Source of the DNA: Verrucomicrobiaceae bacterium
Lineage (GTDB): Bacteria > Verrucomicrobiota > Verrucomicrobiia > Verrucomicrobiales > Verrucomicrobiaceae
Reading direction: 5' to 3'
DNA: 34,878 bases
NCBI GenBank assembly: GCA_016795375.1
Contig: JAEUHJ010000166.1
Coordinates: 1 to 34,878 of the forward strand
The position numbers were made by a program, and so were the translations under genes. Of the stretch, positions 6,969-15,863 are shown piece by piece. Within the stretch, counting starts at the first letter, position 1. The number at the start of each line of letters is the position of its first letter. A model generated the notes under the pieces. It saw only the letters and a list, made by a program, of their open reading frames with translations, was not told the origin of the DNA and did not search any database.

Positions 6969-9026
6969 TCAAAAGGCGAAACCGACCGTCACATGCAGCA
7001 TGCCGCTGCCCTCGCCAACACGGGGGCTGGGGTTGTGGCCGTAGTCGATACGGACCGGGCCGAAGGGGAGGTGATAGCGCAGCCCGGCGCCCACCGCCTG
7101 CCTGAAGTCCGGCGAGTAATCAAACGGGGACGATGTGGCTCCGCGTCCGAGGCTTCCCACGTCGGCGAAAATGGCGAATTCGAAGTTCGGCATGATCTCA
7201 TACGAGAATTCGGCGCTCGCGAACAAAGCGGATGTGCCACCGAGCGGAGTGCCTCCCGGCGTGACAGGCCCCAGCTCGCGCTGGGCGAAGCTGCGCACGC
7301 TGTTCGGGCCGCCGTTGAAGACACGCGCGTCGATGGGCACGTCCTGCGCCTTCACTCCCATGATGTTCGAGAGCGCCGCGCCTGCGGCGAAGCGGAATTT
7401 TTTCGTGATCGGCCGGTACCAGGCTCCGCGCAGATCGGAGCGCGCGAAGCTCACATTCCCTCCCAGCAGACTGGTCGTTGTCTCCAGCCTTGCGGAGATG
7501 AACCAGCCTTTTTTGGGCAGGATCGGGTTGTCGCGGTGGTCATAGAACAGGCTCACCCCCAGGCTTTCCAAGGTGTAGTCGGCTGGGCCAGTCTCGGCCT
7601 TGGTCAGCTTCTTGGTGCTCAGGGTGTTGGCGGAGGAACTCAGAAAAAGACTGTAACTCAGATGCCCGCTGACACGCCTTGCCAGGTCAAAGCCCAGCGT
7701 GGTGCCGATGCGGTCATATTCGAACAGCTTGAACTGCTCCAGCGCCAGGCGCGATGTCAGCGCGTGGGATGATCCCATCAACGCCGGATTGGTATGGCTC
7801 ACGAATCCGACCGGTCCCGCCATGCTGTAGCTCAGTTCGGCGGCCAGCGTGTTGCCGCTGTCGCGCCAGTTGGTGTTCTTGTAAGTCACGCCGGCCTGAG
7901 CGCCGAGGAAGGTGTCGAAACCGAGCTCGAAACCCAGCGTGACCGGCTTTGTCTCCTCGCCGGTGATGTGCAGCTCCCCCAGCGCGGGATTTTCACCTGC
8001 CGGGAGCACCTCCGTGTCCAGCAGCGCGAACATGCCGGTGTCCAGCGTCCGCTTGAAAAAGAAGTCCACGTCCTCCGCCTCGTATAGCCGCCCGGTCAGC
8101 GGCTTGAACTTCGCCCGCAGCACGCGCGTGGCGCCGCGTGTGAATCCCGGATGCGTCGTGATGCGGCTGATGCGCACACGATCACCCGGCTTGATGTTGA
8201 AGACCACGTCCACGGCGCCGCCCGCCTCCCCCAGCGCATACTTCGCCTCGATCTGCGCATTCAGCCAGCCATGATCCATGCAGAGGGAGCGCAGCCTCTG
8301 CTCGATCTGCTGCACGCGCGCCTCGTTGAAGGGAGTCCCGGCATGCTCCGTCATGAGCTCCTGCGTCTGTTTCTCCAATTCAGAAGGCGCTCCGCCGAGC
8401 GAGGCGCGGCCGAAGACAAATTTCGGCCCCGGATTGATTTCCAGCGTGAGGTCGCGGCGCAAATCAGAACCGGCCTGCGGCGCGGGCAGCAGCGTGGTGG
8501 CCGCGTTCAGATAGCCCTCCGCGCGGAGGCGGCGCTGCACGAGTCCGGCGCCCTGTTGCAGATCAGCCTCGACCCACTGCGGCAGTTTCTGATCCACCTC
8601 GGGGCGCTCCAGCGTGGGTTTCATCAAATACTTCCGCAGCTCGTCCTCCGGCAGCACGGTGTTGCCGCTCATTTTCACATGGCCGACGCGGATGGACTTG
8701 CCCGGCTTCACCTCGAGTTCGATGGCGTTCTTCGCCAGCCTCCAGCCGACCTCGGCATCCGGCCAGCCTTCACGGATGAGCTGCTGCCGCGTGAAGAAGG
8801 CGAGGTCGTCCGCCAGCGGCTCCGTGGCGGCCGGATTGCCGCTGAGGGTCAGTTGATCCTTCAACATGCCTTCGAGCGTCCTCCACTGCGCCTCCGTCAC
8901 GCCCTTCACCTGCACGGCCGTGCCGGAATGAGTCACCTCGTGCGCGTGCAGCGCGCCCAGCATCATCCCGACCGCGGCCAGGATGCATCGGCGCCCGCTC
9001 ATGATTCTGGATTTGTCATTCGTCAT
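6969..9026 (-). CDS. tamA: TamA-like Omp85 outer-membrane assembly protein
   Basis: A 685-residue Omp85-superfamily protein: signal peptide (SGRRCILAAVGMMLGALHA), about three POTRA-like alpha/beta modules (roughly residues 105-365), then a 16-strand-type beta-barrel. Barrel marks include DHRDNPILPKKGW, the loop-6 motif GPNSVRSF (the VRGF/Y equivalent, with Ser for Gly), and a C-terminal strand ending in FAF, the usual outer-membrane sorting signal. Three POTRAs, the length and the direct linkage to tamB favour TamA over BamA, which has five POTRAs. The start ATG at 9026 overlaps the tamB stop as ATGA, indicating translational coupling; an alternative ATG at 9002 would give a tighter signal peptide. 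It likely inserts or exports outer-membrane proteins, or works with TamB in lipid or protein transfer. Confidence 0.85.
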   Translation of the reverse strand: MTNDKSRIMSGRRCILAAVGMMLGALHAHEVTHSGTAVQVKGVTEAQWRTLEGMLKDQLTLSGNPAATEPLADDLAFFTRQQLIREGWPDAEVGWRLAKNAIELEVKPGKSIRVGHVKMSGNTVLPEDELRKYLMKPTLERPEVDQKLPQWVEADLQQGAGLVQRRLRAEGYLNAATTLLPAPQAGSDLRRDLTLEINPGPKFVFGRASLGGAPSELEKQTQELMTEHAGTPFNEARVQQIEQRLRSLCMDHGWLNAQIEAKYALGEAGGAVDVVFNIKPGDRVRISRITTHPGFTRGATRVLRAKFKPLTGRLYEAEDVDFFFKRTLDTGMFALLDTEVLPAGENPALGELHITGEETKPVTLGFELGFDTFLGAQAGVTYKNTNWRDSGNTLAAELSYSMAGPVGFVSHTNPALMGSSHALTSRLALEQFKLFEYDRIGTTLGFDLARRVSGHLSYSLFLSSSANTLSTKKLTKAETGPADYTLESLGVSLFYDHRDNPILPKKGWFISARLETTTSLLGGNVSFARSDLRGAWYRPITKKFRFAAGAALSNIMGVKAQDVPIDARVFNGGPNSVRSFAQRELGPVTPGGTPLGGTSALFASAEFSYEIMPNFEFAIFADVGSLGRGATSSPFDYSPDFRQAVGAGLRYHLPFGPVRIDYGHNPSPRVGEGSGMLHVTVGFAF

Positions 9027-12000
9027 GGCTTGCTCGTCCCGCCCTCCTCGTCCATCGCCCTGGCCGCCTTGCCAAAACGCAGCACATAGCCCAGCAGCGC
9101 CTTCATGCGCCCGCTCTGCATGAAGCGCCCGGTGAAGCGCACCTTCGGAGTCACCTCATACATGGCCTGCATGGAGTCATTCGCGCGGTCGCCGCCGCTG
9201 GGATTGAAGGTCATGTGCAGCTTGGGTGGCTCGTCGCTGACTTTCTTCTCCTTGTTGAACATCTTCCGCCACGTTTCCGAGATGACGAGGAAGGCGGCGC
9301 GTGTCATCGCCTCGCTGGCCATCTGCGAGTTGTCGCCGCCGAGCGTCATGCCCGTGCCGATGAGGGTGACGATGTCCGCCTCGCTCAGCGGCGGTGTGCT
9401 GGTGAAACGTGTCTTCGGATTCGTGGCGTCGCCATAGACATAGAGAGTGATGTCATTGCTGCCGATGCGTGACTCGCCGCGCACGTCGAGCTTCGGGGCG
9501 AAGGGGTTGTCCGGATTCATCGCCACCACTCCCTTAGTGATCTTCAGCAGGCTGAACGGCAGCTTCAGCAGCAGGCGGTCCACGTTGGCGAAGCCGGTGA
9601 GGCGCGGCTTCGCGCCGGTGCCGCCGAGCGCGATGTCCGCCGAGATCGCGCCGTTCACCAGGTTGCCCGCGAGCAGCACCGGATCACGCGTGCGCACCTT
9701 CAGGTCAAAGGTCCAGTCCTTCAAAAGCGGCGGCAGTTCGAGCTTCTGGCTCACCTTCGAGGTCGAAGGTGGCGGCGGTGGCAGCGGCTCGCTCTGTTTG
9801 ACCACGCTCATCACGTTTGGCAGCAGATTGACCTCTTGGAAAATGCGGCCGCGCACCGCCTCGACGACTCCGCTCACTTTCGCCGCCTTCAGGCCGCCGG
9901 CGCAGGCCACGTCCGCGTTCGCCCGCAGGCTGGAGGTCGGATTGCGGAACACCAGCGCCTCACGCGCGGTGACTTTGAGATCAAACCGGGGATTGTCGGC
10001 CTGCGCCGCGTCGATGCTGCCGCCGAGCTTCACATGCCCGCCCGCCAGCATCACCGAAATGTCCTCCAGCAGCGCTTTGCGGTCATGCGTGCGCACGCGC
10101 ACCCTCACATCACGCACGCTCGGCATGTCCGCGCTGGTGAAGACCACCTCCGGCGCGTCGAGATCGAGCGCCGAGTCGATCAGCGGAGCCTTCACCGTGC
10201 CGGTCACCTTCGCATCCAGCCGCAGCTTCGCGGGCACTGACTTGATCATCTCCGGCGCGAACTCGCGCACGAAACCCAGGTCGCTCTCCTTCAGCTCCAG
10301 CGTGGCCTTCAGCGGCAGGTTCAGTGCCAGATCCGGCTTCTTCATCAAATCAGCCACCACGACAGGCGTCTCCGCCTTCACCACCAGCGGTTGCAGCGGC
10401 TTCTGGTCCACCTTCACGTCCAGCGCGAGCTTCCCGCCTTTCAAAACGGTCGAGACATCCACATTCGCCGGTTGGAACGACTTCGGCACGCCGGGAGCTT
10501 TCACGTCTTTGAGATTCACCATGATGCTCGCATCCTCCAGGCCGCGCACCGCGATCTTCGCGTTCAAAACCGCCAGCGGCACTTTTTTCACGCCTGCGGC
10601 GGCCGCGACTTCGCTCACCGGCAAATCTTGGGCGGTCAAGAGCACATCCAGCGCGCTCAAATCGAAAGCGGCGCGCGCATGACCGCTCATCAACTGGCGC
10701 TCCTTCTGCCAGAAGCTCAGCTCGCTCAAATCCGCGCGTTTGTCCGTCACCGCGCCTGCGGTGAGCAACTTCCATGGTCCCAGCACCACCCGCAGGGTTT
10801 CAATCGTGGCGGTGGTGCCAGCGAAGGAGGTCTTCAACTCCGCATCCGCAGGTTCCGGCATGCCCGCGACCTTCACCTTCGCCGCCCGCAAGGAAACGAT
10901 GCCTTCGCCGCGCCACGGACCCGCGTCTCCCTTCACGTCGAGGTTCATCTGGATGCCGCCGCCTTCCATCGCGGGGGCTTTGAGCGCCGCCAGCAAGGGG
11001 TTGAGCGCTTTCAGCCCGGGCAAGTCCACCACGCCGTTCACTCCGAAGGCCCACGGGGATTTCAAGACCGCCTTGCCTTTCAGATCGAGGTGATTTCTTT
11101 CGTCCACGACCACGCGGCAGCCTTGCAGCGTCGCCTCGCCCTTCGCCACGGCGGCCCGCACTTCGACCGAAGGCAGCGGCGCGCCGCCAAACCGGCCCTC
11201 CTTGATTTCAAGCCGCAGCGTGGCATCCGCGTTCATCGGATCATCGGCCTTGAGCGCCGCCTTGCCGCTCATGCCGAGCTTCGCGCTCACAGGTTGTGTC
11301 AGCGGCGGCAGATTCACGGTTTTCATCAGCAGCGCCGGATCGTTGACCTGGATGCTCCAATCAGCGGTGACGGGCATCGCGTCCTCCATGAGCATCGCCG
11401 CGTTCAGGTCGATGCGATTGCCCTCCCCGAGCATCAGCGCGGGCACGCTCACCTTCGCCTCTTTGCCGTCCATGGACACATCCACGGCCAGCTTCGGCAG
11501 CTTGTAACTCTGGAAGCCCAGCCCGGAGCCATCCACATGCGCGACGGCCTTCGTCGGTGTCGCGCCGGTGCCTTCTGCGTCCGCCTTCAATTCGATGACA
11601 CCCTTCGCAGGCGGCGGTTTGTCCAGTATTTGGGTGATGTCGGCGATCCTGGCGGTCAATTTTGCCGTCCATGGTGACTTCATCACATCCTCCGCCAGCC
11701 TGGCATCCACCGTCGCGAGGATCTCGTTCGCTCCGCGGGTGATCCTGGCCTCGGTGACTTTCGCGAGCCCATTTTTGATTTCAAAGGCCAGCGCCACCGC
11801 GTCGAGCGTCGCTCCCGCCGCTTTAATGTCCGGGATGCCGGCGCGGCCATCGACCGTGAGGTTCATCGGCTTCATGGGGTCGCCCTGCGCATGCACGGCC
11901 AGGCTCACCGGTCCGAACGCGATGTCCTTGGGCAGTGGCAGCGGATTCAAATCTGACGAGGACAGATCGCGCACCTTCACATCCGCCTTCACCTGCATCA

Positions 12001-12799
12001 GCCCGGAGAAAATGCCACGGGCCGACGCTTCAACTGACACAGCGCCTTTTCCAAGTCCTGCGCTGATGAGCACGCCTGCGGCGTCCTCCTGCCAGCCGCG
12101 CAGATCGATCCTCAATTCCTTCAAGCGCGCACCATAGGGCAGACCGAGCCCGGAGATGGTCAGTTCACGCTCTCCCCAGTGCACGGCGGCATCCACATCC
12201 GCCACACGCAGATCACCGGGCTCCAGTTTGAACTCGGCGCAGCGGAAAATGCCCGGCATGCCCGCGCCGACACGCAGCGTGAGCCCCCGCACCGTCAGCA
12301 GCCTGCCATCCGCGAGCGTGACGGACGCGTTCACATTCTCGATGTCGATCACCTTCGGCCAGACGAGCGGAGGCGGCTTGCCGCTGGAGGGCTCGGGTGG
12401 TTTGGGCGGCGCGGCGCTAGCCGGCATCTTCCGCAGATCGACGACGGCATCGACGTTCTTCAGCGCCACGCGTTTCACGATGTCGATGTCCCCGGTCTTG
12501 ACCGCGCGCATCGTGTCGTATTCGGCGGAAAGCTCGCCGATCGTGGCCTTCTCGATCATGAGGCCGCTGGCTTCGACCTGCGTCAGCTTCAAATCACCGG
12601 TGACGCTGCCATCGACCTGCCAGCGCAGCTTGACCCCGGCCATTTCAGCCCCTCGTGGCCCCCCGATATTGAGTACGGCCCGCAACAGAGCCTGATGAAA
12701 CACCGCCGCCAGTACCAGCGCCACACAGGCGGTCAGGAACAGCCGTTTCAGCCATTTCCACCAGTGTCGGTTCTTTTGAGGGGGGGGGATGCTTTGCAC
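9023..12799 (-). CDS. tamB: TamB-like translocation/assembly protein (DUF490)
   Basis: About 1258 residues: one N-terminal membrane anchor just after HWWKWLKR, a very long run of AsmA/TamB-type beta-repeats, and a C-terminal DUF490 domain with PKLDVRGESRIG, TLYVYGDATNP and the conserved LSEADIVTLIGTG. TamB spans the periplasm as a beta-taco fold and partners TamA. The frame stays open to 12994, but that part is antisense to the peptidase gene. I prefer a GTG start at 12799 because the extension gives no signal and a promoter-like site lies at 12880-12909. An ATG at 12898 is the alternative. A C9 run (G9 on the + strand, 12780-12788) falls at codons 4-7, so length changes there would shift the frame at once. 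Confidence 0.85.
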   Translation of the reverse strand: MQSIPPPQKNRHWWKWLKRLFLTACVALVLAAVFHQALLRAVLNIGGPRGAEMAGVKLRWQVDGSVTGDLKLTQVEASGLMIEKATIGELSAEYDTMRAVKTGDIDIVKRVALKNVDAVVDLRKMPASAAPPKPPEPSSGKPPPLVWPKVIDIENVNASVTLADGRLLTVRGLTLRVGAGMPGIFRCAEFKLEPGDLRVADVDAAVHWGERELTISGLGLPYGARLKELRIDLRGWQEDAAGVLISAGLGKGAVSVEASARGIFSGLMQVKADVKVRDLSSSDLNPLPLPKDIAFGPVSLAVHAQGDPMKPMNLTVDGRAGIPDIKAAGATLDAVALAFEIKNGLAKVTEARITRGANEILATVDARLAEDVMKSPWTAKLTARIADITQILDKPPPAKGVIELKADAEGTGATPTKAVAHVDGSGLGFQSYKLPKLAVDVSMDGKEAKVSVPALMLGEGNRIDLNAAMLMEDAMPVTADWSIQVNDPALLMKTVNLPPLTQPVSAKLGMSGKAALKADDPMNADATLRLEIKEGRFGGAPLPSVEVRAAVAKGEATLQGCRVVVDERNHLDLKGKAVLKSPWAFGVNGVVDLPGLKALNPLLAALKAPAMEGGGIQMNLDVKGDAGPWRGEGIVSLRAAKVKVAGMPEPADAELKTSFAGTTATIETLRVVLGPWKLLTAGAVTDKRADLSELSFWQKERQLMSGHARAAFDLSALDVLLTAQDLPVSEVAAAAGVKKVPLAVLNAKIAVRGLEDASIMVNLKDVKAPGVPKSFQPANVDVSTVLKGGKLALDVKVDQKPLQPLVVKAETPVVVADLMKKPDLALNLPLKATLELKESDLGFVREFAPEMIKSVPAKLRLDAKVTGTVKAPLIDSALDLDAPEVVFTSADMPSVRDVRVRVRTHDRKALLEDISVMLAGGHVKLGGSIDAAQADNPRFDLKVTAREALVFRNPTSSLRANADVACAGGLKAAKVSGVVEAVRGRIFQEVNLLPNVMSVVKQSEPLPPPPPSTSKVSQKLELPPLLKDWTFDLKVRTRDPVLLAGNLVNGAISADIALGGTGAKPRLTGFANVDRLLLKLPFSLLKITKGVVAMNPDNPFAPKLDVRGESRIGSNDITLYVYGDATNPKTRFTSTPPLSEADIVTLIGTGMTLGGDNSQMASEAMTRAAFLVISETWRKMFNKEKKVSDEPPKLHMTFNPSGGDRANDSMQAMYEVTPKVRFTGRFMQSGRMKALLGYVLRFGKAARAMDEEGGTSKP
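12780..12788. repeat. G9 homopolymer tract at the tamB 5' end
   Basis: Nine consecutive G on the + strand, which is C9 on the tamB sense strand. It lies between the likely GTG start at 12799 and the membrane anchor, and encodes the end of Ile plus three Pro codons. Tracts of this length are prone to slippage during replication and also to sequencing error. Confidence 0.9.
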
Positions 12800-12879
12800 T
12801 TCCCCTTGGATGCCAAGATTCAGGGCGGGTTCAACGCAAACGGCACGAACTTTCCGCAAGCGCGCGGTGCTCCGGCGTA

Positions 12880-12909
12880 TATATAGACCCCACCCCATGC
12901 GATTGTTCA
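12880..12909 (-). promoter_or_regulatory. Possible sigma70-type promoter of tamB-tamA
   Basis: On the minus strand TGAACA (12909-12904, 4 of 6 to TTGACA), an 18-bp spacer and TATATA (12885-12880). A transcript starting near 12873 would have about a 74-nt leader to the GTG at 12799. The same A/T block could serve the divergent peptidase gene. Confidence 0.4.
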
Positions 12910-15794
12910 TTCTCCCCCTGCTCGCCACCGCCGCGCTCGCCCAGACCGAGGCCGATTTCATCACGAACCCGCGCCAGCTCACCTTTGAAGGCAAAAGGGC
13001 CGGTGAGGGCTACTTCAATGCCGACGGCACCAAGATGGTTTTCCAGTCGGAGCGCGAGGAGGGGAACCCGTTTTATCAAATCTACCTCATGGACCTCGAA
13101 ACGGGCGACCAGGCGCGCATCTCCCCCGGCATGGGCAAGACGACCTGCGCGTGGATCCACCCGGACGGCAAACGCGTGCTCTTCGCCAGCACCCACAGCG
13201 ATCCCGCGTCCCAAAAACTCCAGCAGGCCGAGTATGACGAGCGCAAGAACGCCAGGGTGCGCAAGTACTCCTGGGACTACGACGAGCACTACGACATCTG
13301 GGAATATTCGCTGGCCGACAAGAAGCTCAAGAACCTCACGGACACTCGTGGCTACGACGCGGAGGGCGACTGGTCGCCGGATGGCAGAAAAATCGTCTTC
13401 GCGTCCAATCGTTCCGCCTATGAGGGCAAGCTGGGCAAGGAGGACGAGGAGAGGCTGAAGATTGACAAGCAATACTTCATGGAGATCTACACCGCCGATG
13501 CCGACGGCTCGAACGTGAAACGTCTCACCGGGGCCCCCGGCTACGACGGCGGCCCCTTCTTCAGCGCCGACGGGAAACGCATCTGCTGGCGCCGGTTCAC
13601 CCCGAAGGGTGATGTGGCCGAGGTGTGGACGATGAACGCCGATGGCAGCGACCAGCGCGCCATCACCAGGCTCGGGGCGATGAGCTGGGCGCCGTATTTC
13701 CATCCCAGCGGCGATTATCTGATCTTCACCACGAACCTGAACGGATTTGCCAACTTCGAGCTCTACATCGTCGATGCCGCCGGAAAGCATGAGCCGGTGC
13801 GCGTGACGCGGACCGAGGGCTTCGACGGCCTGCCTGTCTTCACGCCGGATGGCAAAAAACTCGCGTGGACCAGCGGGCGCACCAGCGGCGGGCAGTCGCA
13901 GATTTTCATGGCGGACTGGAACCACGAGCACGCGCTCGCGGCCCTGGGGCAGGCGGCAGGGGCCAAGGACGAAACTCCGAAAACCAAAGCGCCGGATTTC
14001 GGCGTCACCGGGGCGGAGATCACCGAGGCGGATTTGAAGCAGCACATCACCTACCTGGCCTCCGACGAGCTGGGCGGCCGCCTCACCGGCACGGAGGGCG
14101 AGAAACTCGCCACGCAGTACTTCGCGGATGCCGCGAAGCAGATCGGACTCGCGCCCTTCAGTGGTGACGAGGGCTATTTCGACAACTTTGACTTCACCGC
14201 CGGTGTCGCGCTCGGCGAAGGCAACAAACTCAGTTTCAACGGGACTGATTTGCAGGTGGAGCAGGACTGGAAGCCGCTCTCCTTCTCCCAAAACGGCGAG
14301 GTGAAGGCTGCGGGCGTCGTTTTCGCCGGCTACGGCATCGAAACCCCGGACTCGTCTTCCGTGGAGCCGTATTCCAGCTACGCGCATCTCGAAGTGAAGG
14401 ACAAATGGGTGCTCGTGTTCCGCTACCTGCCTGAAGGAGTCAGCCAGGAGCGACGCAACCAGTTGAGCCACTACTCCAGCCTGCGTCACAAGGCGCTCAC
14501 CGCGCGGCAGAAAGGAGCCCGCGGCATCATCGTGGTCAGCGGGCCTAATTCCAAGGTCGTGCAGCAGCTCGCGCCGATGACCTTTGACGCCTCGCTGGCC
14601 TCCAGCGGCATCACGGCGGTCAGCGTGACGGACGCCGTGGGTGACAGGCTGCTCGCCGGAGCCGGCAAGACACTCAAGGAACTGCAGGACAAGCTCGACA
14701 CGGGAGATCTCATGGGCGGCATCGACTGCAAAGGCATGCTCGCGGCGAGCATCAACATCCAGCAGGAGAAGAGGACCGGGCGCAACGTGCTCGCGGTGCT
14801 GCCCTATGGCGAAAAGCCGGACCCGCACGTCGCGCCGCTCATCGTGTGCGCCCACATCGATCACCTCGGCAGCGGCGGCGGCTCGAACTCGCGCGCGAAG
14901 GGTGACGAGGTGAACAAAATCCACCACGGGGCTGATGACAACGCCTCCGGCACCGGCGCCGTGCTCGAAATCGCCCAGTGGCTCACCGATTTGAAAAAAA
15001 AGGGCAAGCTCAAGCTGAAGCGCGACATCCTCTTCGCCGCGTGGAGCGGGGAGGAGCTCGGTCTGCTCGGCAGCAATCACTTTGTTGAGAAATACGCGAA
15101 AATGATCAAGGGCGATCCCAACGCGAAACTCACCGGCATGTTCGCCGCGTGCCTGAACATGGACATGATCGGCCGTTTCCAGAAGGCTCTCGTGCTCCAG
15201 GGCGTGGGCAGCAGCCCGCTATGGGCGAAGGAGATCGAGAAACGCAACGCGCCCATCGGTCTGCCGATCACCACGCAGACCGACGCGCACCTGCCGACCG
15301 ACAGCACCGCGTTTTATCTGAAGGGCATCCCGACGCTGAACGCCTTCACCGGATCGCACTCAGATTACCACATGCCGAGTGACACGGCTGACAAGATTGA
15401 CTATGTGAATGCGGCAAAGATCGCGAAGCTCATGGGCCTCATCGCCCGTGGCATCGCCACCACAGACCCCGCGCCCGATTACATCGCCATGGAGGCTCCA
15501 AAGAACCAGGGCGCACGCGGTGGCCTGCGCGCCTACCTCGGCACGATCCCCGACTACGCCCAGGGCGACACCAAAGGCGTGAAGCTCAGCGGTGTCTCCC
15601 CCATCGGCCCCGCCGCCAAGGCCGGTGTCAAAGCGGGCGACATCATCATCAAGCTCGGCGGCAAGGAGATCACCAACATCTACGACTACACTTATGTGAT
15701 GGGTGATTTGAAGATCGGCAAGGAGACGACGATCACAGTCCAGCGCGAGGGAAAGAGCGTTGACTTGAAAATCACGCCGGGGTCACGGGATTGA
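12897..15794 (+). CDS. Secreted PD40 beta-propeller / M28 zinc aminopeptidase / PDZ protein
   Basis: 965 residues from the ATG at 12897, chosen because it starts a clear signal peptide (MRLFILPLLATAALAQ); an upstream ATG at 12789 gives only a basic antisense-like extension. Residues about 20-345 carry TolB/WD40-like PD40 repeats (DGTKMVFQS, SPDGRKIVFASNR, ADGSNVKRL). A PA-type insert sits at about 465-620 within the M28 peptidase domain (375-860). Zinc and catalytic residues are in place: H653-x-D655, D680 (GADDNASG), E719/E720 (SGEELG), D756 (NMDMIGR) and H825 (DYHMPSDT). A PDZ domain closes the protein (about 870-962; GPAAKAGVKAGDIII). It should be a periplasmic or extracellular aminopeptidase acting on peptides. 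The gene ends 1 bp before a large palindrome. Confidence 0.9.
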   Translation: MRLFILPLLATAALAQTEADFITNPRQLTFEGKRAGEGYFNADGTKMVFQSEREEGNPFYQIYLMDLETGDQARISPGMGKTTCAWIHPDGKRVLFASTHSDPASQKLQQAEYDERKNARVRKYSWDYDEHYDIWEYSLADKKLKNLTDTRGYDAEGDWSPDGRKIVFASNRSAYEGKLGKEDEERLKIDKQYFMEIYTADADGSNVKRLTGAPGYDGGPFFSADGKRICWRRFTPKGDVAEVWTMNADGSDQRAITRLGAMSWAPYFHPSGDYLIFTTNLNGFANFELYIVDAAGKHEPVRVTRTEGFDGLPVFTPDGKKLAWTSGRTSGGQSQIFMADWNHEHALAALGQAAGAKDETPKTKAPDFGVTGAEITEADLKQHITYLASDELGGRLTGTEGEKLATQYFADAAKQIGLAPFSGDEGYFDNFDFTAGVALGEGNKLSFNGTDLQVEQDWKPLSFSQNGEVKAAGVVFAGYGIETPDSSSVEPYSSYAHLEVKDKWVLVFRYLPEGVSQERRNQLSHYSSLRHKALTARQKGARGIIVVSGPNSKVVQQLAPMTFDASLASSGITAVSVTDAVGDRLLAGAGKTLKELQDKLDTGDLMGGIDCKGMLAASINIQQEKRTGRNVLAVLPYGEKPDPHVAPLIVCAHIDHLGSGGGSNSRAKGDEVNKIHHGADDNASGTGAVLEIAQWLTDLKKKGKLKLKRDILFAAWSGEELGLLGSNHFVEKYAKMIKGDPNAKLTGMFAACLNMDMIGRFQKALVLQGVGSSPLWAKEIEKRNAPIGLPITTQTDAHLPTDSTAFYLKGIPTLNAFTGSHSDYHMPSDTADKIDYVNAAKIAKLMGLIARGIATTDPAPDYIAMEAPKNQGARGGLRAYLGTIPDYAQGDTKGVKLSGVSPIGPAAKAGVKAGDIIIKLGGKEITNIYDYTYVMGDLKIGKETTITVQREGKSVDLKITPGSRD

Positions 15795-15862
15795 TGTGGA
15801 GCGGCGACGATTCGTCGCCAATCAGTTCTGTTGGAATGCCAACAACTCGTCGGCGCTCCACA
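15795..15862. terminator. Nested palindromic element between convergent genes
   Basis: Outer arms 15795-15810 and 15847-15862 are complementary at 15 of 16 positions. Inside are two further dyads: GGCGACGA/TCGTCGCC (15803-15810 with 15812-15819) and TGTTGG/CCAACA (15829-15834 with 15839-15844, loop AATG). The left arm can pair with either of two partners, so two folds are possible. It fills the whole gap between the stops of the M28 peptidase and the DUF1549 lipoprotein, so it probably ends transcription in both directions. The lack of long T-runs also fits a dispersed palindromic repeat. Confidence 0.65.
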
Positions 15863-15863
15863 T

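Noticed and set aside
12800..12994. N-terminal 65-residue extension of TamB
   Set aside because: It runs antisense into the peptidase signal-peptide region, contains no export signal and would begin upstream of the promoter-like site at 12880-12909.
12831..15080. 749-residue minus-strand open frame opposite the M28 peptidase gene
   Set aside because: Its translation is rich in Arg/Ala/His/Val with no domain, and the + frame has a signal peptide and full catalytic motifs; long antisense frames are common in GC-rich coding sequence.
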